Of a DNA stretch of 64,000 bases, positions 48,458-56,884 are shown piece after piece. A program made the translations under genes and the position numbers. Origin of the DNA: Chitinophaga filiformis (GTDB lineage: Bacteria > Bacteroidota > Bacteroidia > Chitinophagales > Chitinophagaceae). The notes beneath the pieces are model-generated. The model searched no databases. It saw nothing but the letters and a program-made list of their open reading frames with translations, and was not told the DNA's origin. The first letter of the stretch is position 1, and each line of letters starts with the position of its first letter. Location: positions 868,001-932,000 of the forward strand of contig NZ_CP095855.1 in assembly GCF_023100805.1 (NCBI RefSeq), read 5' to 3'.

Positions 48458-49765
48458 CTATAATAATTTATAGGTCCCATTATGCCATACGCCCAGTGGT
48501 TCGTATTCCTGCTCTTTTCCCAGCAGTGCCATATCTAATGGATGGCCGCCGCTCAGCGAAAGTAGTTTCCATATATTCCGAAAACCGCTTTTCAGCGGCA
48601 TGATCTGTTCCCGTTGATCTTTCAGCCACCATGTCAAATTGTGCTGAACGGGAGTGAGCTGTTGTACAATATACGGCCGTTCACTGCGGACAGGCATCTT
48701 TTCAGAAAGGGAAGTTTCTGCAGCTGCCAGCTCCTGCCATCCCGGTAATCCGTATGTGTCCTGAAGGGAATTGTTGGTGACCGGTTCTTTGATAATAGCC
48801 CTCAGGGGTACATTGGACTGGAAATAGACCAGTTCTGCCTCAATAGACATGCCCGGAGTTAATAACAATTGCGGCCTTGACATACCTCTGGCGTAGAACT
48901 GTAGTACAAGTGCAGGTTGAAAAGAGTGAAGGCCGTACAGCCAGTATTTTTCTGTTGTGAGATTATCTTCTTCGGTCGATTGTTTATTGAGTATCAGCCA
49001 GGTATCTTTTGTGCCGGCTTGCTGCCGCAGCAATTCCTGGCTTTGTGTAAAGCCAACAAGTGAGCGAAGTTCCTGTTGCAGCGGGGAGGAAAGGGCCTCT
49101 CCCTGCAGGAAGCCCTGTGTTACCAGGTAGATCCGGAGGAACTGATCCATGAATTCATGCTGCCAGCCTTCGCTGTAAAAATTGATCTCTGATAGTCCGC
49201 GTACCATGCCAGCCAATCCGGGTGCCTGCGCATCCACCATTCTGCGCGCCATGGTCTCCCAATAGGAAGTGCCCTTCTCTGGCAACTGAAGCAGGCCGTT
49301 ACGCACAATATCTTTCATCCACAGTAACAACTCATAGATGCCATCTTCCACTTTCTGTTGCCTGGCCTGTTGCCGCTTAGCCTGTGCTGTTTCATCGACA
49401 GGCTTCTCTTCCTTATCCGGTTGTTTTATCTCCTTTTGAGACCGCTTTTGTAACCAGTCATTCACCCAGGCAGGCGGAACATTATCTGTGAATAATTCCG
49501 GCTGTCGTGCATACAAAAGCATTAGCCCAATACCATGTTTACAAGGGAATTTACGGCTGGGGCAACTGCATTTGGACGCAATGTTCTCAGAAAGAGCTAT
49601 CTGGGTCTGATAAGGTTTGCTGCCACTTCCCTGGCATTCTCCCCATAAGGCCTGTTCACCGGCTCCTTTACTCACCCATTTGGCAGTACCGGCCAATGCC
49701 TTTCCGGCTTTCCTGGAAGGTTCATCTGGTGCCAATGCAAGCACCTGTTCTTCTGATAGGCGCAA
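48458..49765 (-). CDS. SWIM zinc-finger protein (YehQ-like), first gene of MoxR/VWA operon
   Basis: A 435-aa protein with an N-terminal SWIM zinc finger: CSCPSRKFPCKHGIGLMLLY near residues 60-79 gives the CxC(n)CxH pattern. The N-terminus LSEEQVLALAPDEPSRKAGK is the usual lead-in of this family. The rest is a long, mainly helical region of unknown function. The start is TTG at 49763-49765: an in-frame TAA lies five codons upstream and no ATG or GTG fits before the conserved lead-in. SWIM domains bind DNA or proteins, so this may be the recognition part of the system. It is the first gene of the leftward operon. Confidence 0.85.
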   Translation of the reverse strand: MRLSEEQVLALAPDEPSRKAGKALAGTAKWVSKGAGEQALWGECQGSGSKPYQTQIALSENIASKCSCPSRKFPCKHGIGLMLLYARQPELFTDNVPPAWVNDWLQKRSQKEIKQPDKEEKPVDETAQAKRQQARQQKVEDGIYELLLWMKDIVRNGLLQLPEKGTSYWETMARRMVDAQAPGLAGMVRGLSEINFYSEGWQHEFMDQFLRIYLVTQGFLQGEALSSPLQQELRSLVGFTQSQELLRQQAGTKDTWLILNKQSTEEDNLTTEKYWLYGLHSFQPALVLQFYARGMSRPQLLLTPGMSIEAELVYFQSNVPLRAIIKEPVTNNSLQDTYGLPGWQELAAAETSLSEKMPVRSERPYIVQQLTPVQHNLTWWLKDQREQIMPLKSGFRNIWKLLSLSGGHPLDMALLGKEQEYEPLGVWHNGTYKLL

Positions 49766-49803
49766 TGGATATAAAGTTTAAAAAGTACTGTATACAAACA
49801 ATG

Positions 49804-50145
49804 TTAGGCCAGCAGCGCATGATAGATCCTGGTATATAATATCACCAGGTAAGCTATCAGGATAACGGAATTCAAAACGAGCAACCAATTTATGTCTGTT
49901 TGCCGGTATTTATTTTTTATGCAGATGATGGCAAGCGTAAGAAAACCAATAAACAGGATGGCTGGATAGACCAATGTCCATTTACTGGGGAATACCAGAT
50001 GACCGGTGACCATTTTAGCTTCCCATGACTCACCCTTTCCGGCAATGAGCGGCAGGAGTCCCATGGCCAAAATGATAACAAATATCCTCAGTGCTGTCTT
50101 TGCCGCAATTTTGCTGATTTTCTGACTTTTACTTTCCTGTTGCAT
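49804..50145 (-). CDS. Small membrane protein, 113 aa
   Basis: Function not recognised. Three hydrophobic segments, about residues 17-36, 56-76 and 88-108, follow a short charged N-terminus (MQQESKSQKISKIAAK), so it is probably an inner-membrane protein. It lies 38 bp upstream of the SWIM gene on the same strand and could be co-transcribed with the MoxR/VWA operon, though nothing in its sequence links it to that system. Confidence 0.65.
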   Translation of the reverse strand: MQQESKSQKISKIAAKTALRIFVIILAMGLLPLIAGKGESWEAKMVTGHLVFPSKWTLVYPAILFIGFLTLAIICIKNKYRQTDINWLLVLNSVILIAYLVILYTRIYHALLA

Positions 50146-50197
50146 TGTTTCTTCAAATTTAAAATAACATCCGGTTGCTAAGTTCGGGATTAAAATA

Positions 50198-51151
50198 TTA
50201 GGAACCTATTGCCGGTTTGCGGAGATGGGTCCACCAGTGAATAAATATACCCAGCAACAGATTTAAAACGCTGAAGAAAGTCATCCAGGCGTTTTCTCCC
50301 GCAAAGCCGCCGATGAATAACCAGGCGAAAAAGTAGAGATGAAACCAGCCAGGCGCCAGCCATGTAACAGCGGGAAGCTTGACCATCGGCAAGGTTCTTG
50401 TTTTCCGGAATCCCCGGATGGCAAGTATTGGGAATAAGACGAGCAGGAAGATCAGTTTTTCCCTGCTTGCAATGCCGAATTTATCATGCAGCCAGGTCGA
50501 CATAGGAAATAGAGATATCCATAATGCGGCCTGGGAAATAAGAATAGATAACAAAGGCGTCATGGCCTGCCAGATACGGGAAATAAGCCTGCCCCGGAAG
50601 TGTATTTTTTCAAGCGTACGGGCAAATGTGGAATAGAAGAACACTACGCACAGCCAACCGAAGAAGTTGCCATAGGGAATTCCGAACCATTGAGCTGTAA
50701 GGGGCGAGAGGCCTGGTCCCCGGTTTTCCCAGTCCCAATGCCACATGTGCAGGCGATAAGCCACTACGTCCATGCTCAGATCAATATTCAGGGCCAGCAA
50801 TGCATCAAGTGCAGCGGCAGCAATAAGCGGCAGGCCACGACTGTCGGACACAAGGCGGGAAGTGTAAATGATAATACCCCATCCCATACCGATGCAGATG
50901 GGAATGTTGTCAGGCGCATGTCCAAGCATCAGCCAGAACTGGCCATATTTATAGCCGGCGTTGGAAGCGACGTTGACATATTCCAGCAGTAGCCCGAAAC
51001 CCAGGCCTCCCAGCAGATAGGCAACATGTCCTGTTCCTGTTTTCCATGCATGCAATAATGAGAGGATGAACAGGATGATCATACAGGTTTCTGTAAGCGG
51101 ATAACAGAAAGGGGGAGGAAAGCCATAAGGCATGTTTGCATAAGGGAACAT
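50198..51151 (-). CDS. Carotenoid biosynthesis (CruF/DUF422-like) membrane protein
   Basis: A 317-aa protein with about eight hydrophobic segments. ALDALLALNIDLSMDVVAYRL followed by WHWDWENRGPGLSPL and AQWFGIPYGNFFGW match the DUF422 family, which includes the CruF carotenoid 1',2'-hydratase. Those acidic and aromatic residues would sit near the active site. No other carotenoid gene is close, so the substrate is open. ATG at 51149-51151 is preferred; an in-frame TTG two codons upstream directly abuts the transporter stop. It is co-transcribed with the MHS-type transporter upstream. Confidence 0.75.
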   Translation of the reverse strand: MFPYANMPYGFPPPFCYPLTETCMIILFILSLLHAWKTGTGHVAYLLGGLGFGLLLEYVNVASNAGYKYGQFWLMLGHAPDNIPICIGMGWGIIIYTSRLVSDSRGLPLIAAAALDALLALNIDLSMDVVAYRLHMWHWDWENRGPGLSPLTAQWFGIPYGNFFGWLCVVFFYSTFARTLEKIHFRGRLISRIWQAMTPLLSILISQAALWISLFPMSTWLHDKFGIASREKLIFLLVLFPILAIRGFRKTRTLPMVKLPAVTWLAPGWFHLYFFAWLFIGGFAGENAWMTFFSVLNLLLGIFIHWWTHLRKPAIGS

Positions 51152-51157
51152 AGGCAA

Positions 51158-52447
51158 TTATTGTTCTTTATCCATAAAGGAAGTGTGTTTAGTGTCTCTA
51201 ACCACGGTATAAACGATCAGGGATATAAAGATACAAGCGGTGACGTACCAGTAATACAGTGATTCATGACCTGCCTTCTTGAACTGGAGAGCTATAACCT
51301 CAGCAGTACCGCCAAACAGGGCTACTGTAAGTGCATAAGGAAGCCCGACGCCTAATGCGCGGATCTCAGAAGGAAACATTTCTGCCTTCACTACTGCGTT
51401 GATGGAAGTATATCCACTTACAATAAGCAGGGCAGCGAGGAGAAGGAAGAAGGCCGTCAGCTCATTCGTTGCATGACTGATGGCCGTCAGAATAGGAACG
51501 GTGAGCAATGTACCTAATATCCCGAAGGAAAGTAGCAATGGTTTACGGCCAATTTTATCACTCAGCATACCAAACAAGGGCTGCAGGCAAGCGTAGATGA
51601 GCATCAGGAAGAAGGTCAGGACCGTGGACCGTTCTTTGGTAAGATGCACGGTATTTACCAGGAACTTTTGCATGTAGGTGGTATAGGTGTAGAAGGCCAG
51701 CGTACCACCCATGGTTAAACCTACAACAGTCAGCACCGCCTTTGGATGTTCTTTCAGCAGTATGATTACAGACCCCCGTTTTTTATTTTCTTTTTCAGTG
51801 GTAAGGGTCTCCTGCATATGCTGGCGGATTACCAGGGCGAACAGGGACAATCCTGCACCGATCACAAAAGGGATCCGCCAGCCCCATTCCTGCAATTGTT
51901 CGGGAGTAAGAAAGACCTTTTGCAGTAACAATTGTATACCGAGAGCCGTTAGCTGGCCGCCGATGAGCGTTACATACTGAAAGCTGGAATAAAATCCCCG
52001 CCGTCCCGGTGTGGAGATCTCACTGAGGTAAGTAGCCGAGGTACCGTATTCACCCCCTACGCTTAATCCCTGCAGGAGTCTTGCCACGAGAAGATATATT
52101 GGAGAAAGGTAACCGACGCTTTCATAGGAAGGGGCCAGGGCGATCATCATACTACCCAGGGACATGAGCAGTACAGATAATGTCATTGATACTTTCCGGC
52201 CCTTTTGGTCGGCTATACGGCCAAACAACCAGCCTCCGATGGGGCGCATAAGGAAACCGACAGCGAAGACCGCAGCAGAGTCCAGCAGCTGGGCAGTGGT
52301 ATTTCCCTTAGGAAAGAATACAGGTGCAAAGTACAGGGCGAAGGCAGCGTAGGCGTACCAGTCATACCATTCAACCAGGTTGCCGACAGAGCCGGTAAAT
52401 ATGGCTTTTATACGGTGGACGGTATCATTTTTTTGATAATTGCTCAT
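51158..52447 (-). CDS. MFS transporter, metabolite:H+ symporter (MHS) family
   Basis: A 429-aa, 12-helix inner-membrane transporter like KgtP/ProP. Diagnostic segments are GNLVEWYDWYAYAAFALYF, MRPIGGWLFGRIADQKGRK (the loop 2-3 motif of the MFS) and LLQGLSVGGEYGTSATYLSE. MHS members import 2-oxoglutarate, citrate, proline/betaine and similar solutes with protons. The exact substrate cannot be read. A -7 box lies at 52471-52478. The CruF-like gene follows with virtually no gap. Divergent from rpiA. Confidence 0.9.
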   Translation of the reverse strand: MSNYQKNDTVHRIKAIFTGSVGNLVEWYDWYAYAAFALYFAPVFFPKGNTTAQLLDSAAVFAVGFLMRPIGGWLFGRIADQKGRKVSMTLSVLLMSLGSMMIALAPSYESVGYLSPIYLLVARLLQGLSVGGEYGTSATYLSEISTPGRRGFYSSFQYVTLIGGQLTALGIQLLLQKVFLTPEQLQEWGWRIPFVIGAGLSLFALVIRQHMQETLTTEKENKKRGSVIILLKEHPKAVLTVVGLTMGGTLAFYTYTTYMQKFLVNTVHLTKERSTVLTFFLMLIYACLQPLFGMLSDKIGRKPLLLSFGILGTLLTVPILTAISHATNELTAFFLLLAALLIVSGYTSINAVVKAEMFPSEIRALGVGLPYALTVALFGGTAEVIALQFKKAGHESLYYWYVTACIFISLIVYTVVRDTKHTSFMDKEQ

Positions 52448-52470
52448 TATTTGAAAAGGAGGGTAGGTTT

Positions 52471-52478
52471 CAAAAATA
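52471..52478 (-). promoter_or_regulatory. -7 box TATTTTTG for the MHS transporter
   Basis: An exact TAnnTTTG on the minus strand, 24 bp before the start codon. No clear -33 box at 19-20 bp. Confidence 0.35.
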
Positions 52479-52529
52479 ATACAATCGGGGCAATAGTATT
52501 ATATTGCTAAACAATTAACAGGATAATCA

Positions 52530-53204
52530 ATGGACGCGATCACACAAGCAAAGAAAGCAGCAGGAGAGAAGGCTGCAGCGTTGGTACAGCCCGGTATGCT
52601 GGTTGGATTAGGAACAGGGTCAACGGCCTTTTGGGCCATTGAAAAAATTGGCGAAATGGTCAAAGGTGGATTGAACATCCGCGCAGTGGCCACCTCTCTT
52701 GCATCCGAAAAACAGGCAAGGGAACTGGGTATTCCCATTACCTCTTTCAGCGAGATACAGCAACTGGATATTGATATAGATGGCGCAGACGAGGTTAGTC
52801 ACGATCTTCAGATCATTAAAGGGGGCGGCGGTGCTTTATTGCGCGAGAAGATAGTCGCCATGGCCAGCAGAAGAAAGGTGATCGTGGCAGATGAGCGTAA
52901 GTATGTAAAGACCCTCGGTAAATTTCCTTTGCCGATAGAGATCATCCCTTTCGGCTGGGAACTGGTGTTCAGAGCGGTGCAATCCCTGCAGGGCGCGCCT
53001 ACACTGAGAACGAAAGAAGATAAGCCCTATATAACAGACAACGGGAATTATATCCTCGATTGTGCCTTTGGTGCAATTGAAAACCCCGAGCAACTGCATC
53101 ATCAGCTGAAGGCGATCACCGGGGTTGTAGAAACAGGACTGTTCATCAACATGAAACCGACAGTGATTATCGCCTATGAAAATGGTGAAGTAAAGACGAT
53201 TTAA
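52530..53204 (+). CDS. rpiA: Ribose-5-phosphate isomerase A
   Basis: Interconverts ribose 5-phosphate and ribulose 5-phosphate in the pentose phosphate pathway. The 224-aa product has the family signatures VGLGTGSTAFWAIE near residues 29-42, DIDGADEVSHDL near 82-93 with the catalytic acidic residues, and IKGGGGALLREKIVA near 96-110. Length is normal. It opens a rightward run of three closely spaced genes (gaps of 22 and 30 bp). Confidence 0.96.
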   Translation: MDAITQAKKAAGEKAAALVQPGMLVGLGTGSTAFWAIEKIGEMVKGGLNIRAVATSLASEKQARELGIPITSFSEIQQLDIDIDGADEVSHDLQIIKGGGGALLREKIVAMASRRKVIVADERKYVKTLGKFPLPIEIIPFGWELVFRAVQSLQGAPTLRTKEDKPYITDNGNYILDCAFGAIENPEQLHHQLKAITGVVETGLFINMKPTVIIAYENGEVKTI

Positions 53205-53226
53205 CAGTACATAACAGTCTTTCTCC

Positions 53227-53790
53227 ATGCACTCAACCCTTCATCTGATTATTGCTGTTATCTGGGTCAGCTCAGAGATACTGCTAAGCCGCTTACTCAG
53301 ATCGTCACAATCTGATAAAACAAGAGCTGACAAACAGTCCCTCCGGATCATCTGGATCACTATTATGATCGCATTGCCGCTGGCGCATTTGCTTTCACTG
53401 CAATTGAACTGGCCGATCAGTGCATCAACGCTGTTGCCGGACGTGGGCTTAGGGATGATTATAGCGGGAATGCTATTCCGGTTTACCGCTATATACACAT
53501 TGGGGCGGTATTTCACTGTCGATGTGGCTATCCGGACAGATCATAAAATTGTGAAGTTCGGCCTTTACCGGTATCTGCGGCACCCGTCCTACCTGGGCAT
53601 GCTGATCTCTTTTTTGGGTAATGCACTGGCGTTTAACAACTGGATAGTAGTGCTGATCGGTTTCCTCCCGGTACTGGGAGCGGTGCTCTACAGGATGAAG
53701 ATAGAAGAGGAACTGCTGGTATCAAATTTCGGGCAGGAGTATATTGATTACAGGAAGGAAACATGGCGGTTAATACCCTTTATATACTGA
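53227..53790 (+). CDS. Isoprenylcysteine carboxyl methyltransferase-like membrane protein
   Basis: A 187-aa membrane protein with about five hydrophobic segments. The C-terminal third, GLYRYLRHPSYLGMLISFLG and then RMKIEEELLVSNFGQEYIDY, is the ICMT/PEMT cofactor-binding pattern that binds S-adenosylmethionine. Bacterial members methylate small lipophilic or phospholipid substrates; bacteria lack isoprenylated proteins, so the eukaryotic name gives only the family. It lies between rpiA and a sulfurtransferase with short gaps, probably one transcript. Confidence 0.85.
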   Translation: MHSTLHLIIAVIWVSSEILLSRLLRSSQSDKTRADKQSLRIIWITIMIALPLAHLLSLQLNWPISASTLLPDVGLGMIIAGMLFRFTAIYTLGRYFTVDVAIRTDHKIVKFGLYRYLRHPSYLGMLISFLGNALAFNNWIVVLIGFLPVLGAVLYRMKIEEELLVSNFGQEYIDYRKETWRLIPFIY

Positions 53791-53820
53791 GTTAAAGTTC
53801 ATTATTTAAAAAGACACATT

Positions 53821-54666
53821 ATGAGCTATACAAATTTTGTAAAGCCTGCAGAAGCACAGGTGCTTATTAATACCCCGGATGTTCTTTTTATAGATTGCAG
53901 TTTTGCGCTGAACGATAAGGAATGGGGCAGAAAAGAATATGAGCAGTCACATATACCAGGCGCAATATATGCTGACCTGGATAAAGACCTTTCAGGAGCG
54001 ATCATAGCGGGAGTAACGGGGCGCCACCCCCTTCCGGAGAAGCGTGACCTCGAAGCAAAGTTCGCTGCATGGGGTATTGCGCCAACCACGCAGGTAATTG
54101 CCTACGATGCCGGCGCTGGCTTTATGGCTGCCGCCAGGCTATGGTGGCTGCTGAAATGGGCGGGGCATGAGAAGGCAGCAGTATTGGACGGTGGAAAAAA
54201 GGTGTGGGCCGGGATGGGATTCCCCCTGGAAAGTGGTGTTGTTTCGCCGAAAGCGGGAACATTCACTGCACATTTTAACGATTCCCTGCTGGCCTCCGCA
54301 GAAGAAGTCATGGCTGCAACAGCAAAGCATGGCAGTTGTGTGATAGATTCAAGAACGGCAGACAGATATGCCGGGCAGAATGAGACCATTGATCCCGTTG
54401 CGGGGCATATCCCGGAGGCTATTTCCAGGCCATTTAATGCGAATATTACGTCCGATGGAGTAGTAGCAGGGCAGGAGACAGTAAGGGCCTATTTTGCGGC
54501 TGATTTTGCGAAAGAAGACGTGATCTTCTATTGTGGATCAGGGGTAACTGCGGCATTCAATGTATTATTATCAGCATATGCGGGATATCCTTTGCCAAAG
54601 CTGTATGCAGGTTCCTGGAGTGAGTGGATCACTGATCCGGGACGGCCTGTTGCGGTGGGAGCATAA
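53821..54666 (+). CDS. Sulfurtransferase, thiosulfate/3-mercaptopyruvate type (two rhodanese domains)
   Basis: A 281-aa tandem rhodanese protein. The first domain (about residues 1-145) has no active Cys. The second (about 160-280) carries the active loop FYCGSGVTAAFNVL with Cys near residue 238. The CGSGVTA loop is that of 3-mercaptopyruvate sulfurtransferases, as against CRKGVTA in thiosulfate sulfurtransferases, so the first substrate is favoured. Cytosolic, since no signal peptide is seen. It is the last of three rightward genes, ended by a very strong terminator at 54676-54726. Confidence 0.92.
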   Translation: MSYTNFVKPAEAQVLINTPDVLFIDCSFALNDKEWGRKEYEQSHIPGAIYADLDKDLSGAIIAGVTGRHPLPEKRDLEAKFAAWGIAPTTQVIAYDAGAGFMAAARLWWLLKWAGHEKAAVLDGGKKVWAGMGFPLESGVVSPKAGTFTAHFNDSLLASAEEVMAATAKHGSCVIDSRTADRYAGQNETIDPVAGHIPEAISRPFNANITSDGVVAGQETVRAYFAADFAKEDVIFYCGSGVTAAFNVLLSAYAGYPLPKLYAGSWSEWITDPGRPVAVGA

Positions 54667-54675
54667 GTTTTAGAA

Positions 54676-54726
54676 AAAAGGGAAGGCCTCTGAAACTGTA
54701 TTACCAGTGCAGAGGCCTTCCCTTTT
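54676..54726. terminator. Bidirectional intrinsic terminator, 17-bp perfect stem
   Basis: AAAAGGGAAGGCCTCTG (54676-54692) and CAGAGGCCTTCCCTTTT (54710-54726) pair exactly with a 17-nt loop, between convergent sulfurtransferase and KAS III-like genes. Confidence 0.92.
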
Positions 54727-54742
54727 ATAACAGGTAGTGGTT

Positions 54743-55765
54743 TTAGAATTCCAGTACGGTTGCTCCCATGGAAAGCCCCACACCAAAGCCGCTCAACAAT
54801 ACCTTCTTTCCTGGTGTTACAACCTGCTGTTCCAATGCGTTGCCAAGAGCGATGGGAATGGTAGAGGAAACGGTATTCCCGCAATCTTTCATAAAAAGAT
54901 AGAATTTCTCGGGTGGAATTTTACTCATTCGCCTTACCGTATCCAGCATATACTGGTTTGCCTGGTGAAAGATAAAGACATCAATATTTCCAATTTCCAG
55001 GGCATTTTTACCGAGGCAGTCTTTAATTAACCTGGGCACGTTGAAGGCAGTAAAGTCAAAGATCTGTTTTCCGTCCATGAACAGATAATCATCGTTGGAA
55101 AGGAATTCATCTTCTGCATACACGTCCTCAGCTATACCTGTTTGCCTGTTCCTGAAAGCGCCATTTTTAACAATAAGATGTGCTGCACCGGAACCGTCGG
55201 TTTTATAAGCAAAGTCAAGAATTTTTCCAGCCGGCATATTGGGTCGCGGTGTAGCGGAAATAAGTGTAGCCGCAGCTGCATCGCCGAAAATGGTCTTATT
55301 CTTCTTATCGTCAGGATGAATGAATTTCGAGTATGTTTCTGCTGTCAGCAAAAGAACATTCTTTGCCTGCCCACTGGTAATAAGGCCTTTGGCAATACCA
55401 AGTCCATAAACAAAACCGGAACACCCCAGGTTAAAATCGAAAGCGCCGATCTCTTTCCTTAATCCTAATCTGTCCTGAAGGATGCAGGCCGTAGTAGGAA
55501 GAAAATAGTCAGGACTTTGGGTACACAAGATCAGGAAATCAATTTCGTCTCTGCCAATGGCGCCTTTTTCAAAGAGACGGGTGGCTGCTGCTGCAGCAAG
55601 GTCTCCGCTGGTTTGATTTGTGCTGGCATAATATCTGTTCTCAATGCCTGTTTTTGAAGCGATCTTGTCGATCGACCATTCCGGGTGGGCCGCATTTATC
55701 TTTTCATTGCTCAGCAGCTCTTCGGGTAAGTAATAAGCGGTCTGTATGAGAAAAGCATCAGGCAT
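54743..55765 (-). CDS. 3-oxoacyl-ACP synthase III-like enzyme (FabH family)
   Basis: A 340-aa KAS III-fold enzyme that condenses an acyl-CoA or acyl-ACP, or transfers an acyl group. The Cys-His-Asn triad is present: FNLGCSGFVYG (Cys near residue 115), FIFHQANQYM and DCGNTVSSTIPIAL. The ATG at 55763-55765 (MPDAFLIQTAYYLPEE) is chosen; it overlaps the end of the ACP gene by 8 bp, as expected for translational coupling, while an earlier start would lie well inside the ACP gene. It sits behind a dedicated ACP and away from other fatty-acid genes, so it probably works in a special pathway and not in housekeeping FAS. Confidence 0.88.
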   Translation of the reverse strand: MPDAFLIQTAYYLPEELLSNEKINAAHPEWSIDKIASKTGIENRYYASTNQTSGDLAAAAATRLFEKGAIGRDEIDFLILCTQSPDYFLPTTACILQDRLGLRKEIGAFDFNLGCSGFVYGLGIAKGLITSGQAKNVLLLTAETYSKFIHPDDKKNKTIFGDAAAATLISATPRPNMPAGKILDFAYKTDGSGAAHLIVKNGAFRNRQTGIAEDVYAEDEFLSNDDYLFMDGKQIFDFTAFNVPRLIKDCLGKNALEIGNIDVFIFHQANQYMLDTVRRMSKIPPEKFYLFMKDCGNTVSSTIPIALGNALEQQVVTPGKKVLLSGFGVGLSMGATVLEF

Positions 55766-55997
55766 CAGCAACATTTTTTTCCACAAAATCGTATACATCA
55801 CCAATTGTGATGCATGCCTTCAATGCATCAGCACTCATGTCGATATCATATTCATCCTTTATCATGACGAGTATGGACATTCCGGTAAGTGAATCCCAGG
55901 AATCAATCTTACGGAACTCACTTTCTAATGTTAATGAGCTCGTCTCGCCAATATATTGTTCCTTAAATTGATTCAAAAAAGTCTGTTTGTCAATCAT
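55758..55997 (-). CDS. Acyl carrier protein
   Basis: A 79-aa acyl carrier protein: the serine that takes the phosphopantetheine arm lies in DSWDSLTGMSIL near residue 37, followed by the acidic second helix and DVYDFVEKN. The ATG at 55995-55997 (MIDKQTFLNQF) gives the right length; a longer frame upstream is antisense to the AAC(3)-like gene and not protein-like. It overlaps the KAS III-like gene by 8 bp. Its sequence is unlike the housekeeping ACP, in line with a dedicated pathway. Divergent from the AAC(3)-like gene with only 25 bp between start codons. Confidence 0.88.
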   Translation of the reverse strand: MIDKQTFLNQFKEQYIGETSSLTLESEFRKIDSWDSLTGMSILVMIKDEYDIDMSADALKACITIGDVYDFVEKNVADA

Positions 55998-56022
55998 ATG
56001 AAAAATGATATATTTTCGTGTT

Positions 56023-56859
56023 ATGGAAACAAATATAGAGAAAAATGTCAGGACTTTGATTGGACGCAAGAACCCGGAGAGTGTCCTGATCCATTCCGAT
56101 CTGATGCAAGGTTTCGCTGTTGAATTCAAGAGAGGTGGAAAAGAAAAATTTATAGCAGACCATTGCGACAAGTTGTCTCAGTTATTTGGCAATAGCAGCA
56201 TTTACCAGCCAACATTTAACTATAAATTCCTTCCTGAAAGAAAAACAGATGTGCGGAACAGGCGTTCCGAAGTTGGAGTACTCTCTGAGTATTTCCGGAA
56301 AAATATCGCAGAATGGTATACGAGAGACCCTGTTTTTTCTTTCAGCGGCAAAGGCCCTTATACATATAATGAACCGATAAAGACATCTGGTCTGGAAATA
56401 GATCCCTTTGATAATACCTCTTTTTTCCATTACCTGTACGTTCAGGATGCGTTGCTGTTCCACTACGGATCAGAGTTTAAACATTCAACCATCCTTCATT
56501 ATATAGAAAGGAAGCTGGGGACGGTTGTATACCGATATGACAAAATATTCGAAGGAATTGTAGTGGATGGTGAAGAGGAAATAGCGGTTCGTTATAAATA
56601 TCATGTACGTCCCTGGGGAAAGCATCTGGATTATGACTGGGATAAAATTATAGCAGACCTTGTCAATGCAGGTATCCTATACATGGAAGAAGAGGGGAAT
56701 ACCAGGATCTGCTTTTGCAGTATACGTGAAATGACAGATTTTCTTTTTGAAAAGATGTCTGCGAATCCCTTGTACTCATTAGACAAAGAAACCCTGGATT
56801 GGGTTACTCCTGCCCTGGACAAATTAGGGCGTGCATTTACTATATCCGATTTTGAGTAA
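56023..56859 (+). CDS. AAC(3)-like N-acetyltransferase family protein
   Basis: A 278-aa member of the aminoglycoside 3-N-acetyltransferase (antibiotic_NAT) fold family, which uses acetyl-CoA to acylate an amino group. VLIHSDLMQGFAV, YQPTFNYKF, GVLSEYFRKN and DNTSFFHYLYVQDALLFHYG follow the family order. Outside antibiotic resistance these proteins occur in sugar and lipid biosynthesis loci, and the neighbouring ACP, KAS III-like and DUF4910 genes favour that role here. The ATG at 56023 (METNIEKN) is preferred over 56005. A TATATTTT box 7 bp upstream suggests a nearly leaderless message. Confidence 0.82.
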   Translation: METNIEKNVRTLIGRKNPESVLIHSDLMQGFAVEFKRGGKEKFIADHCDKLSQLFGNSSIYQPTFNYKFLPERKTDVRNRRSEVGVLSEYFRKNIAEWYTRDPVFSFSGKGPYTYNEPIKTSGLEIDPFDNTSFFHYLYVQDALLFHYGSEFKHSTILHYIERKLGTVVYRYDKIFEGIVVDGEEEIAVRYKYHVRPWGKHLDYDWDKIIADLVNAGILYMEEEGNTRICFCSIREMTDFLFEKMSANPLYSLDKETLDWVTPALDKLGRAFTISDFE

Positions 56860-56884
56860 TTAGATCTTTAAACTGAGCGGCGCA

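Noticed and set aside
54528..54884. 118-codon minus-strand frame across the terminator at 54.7 kb
   Set aside because: It reads through a strong terminator and overlaps two identified genes; the translation is not protein-like.
55998..56171. Upstream extension of the ACP gene by 58 codons
   Set aside because: It runs antisense through the AAC(3)-like gene. The shorter 79-aa form has the normal ACP length.
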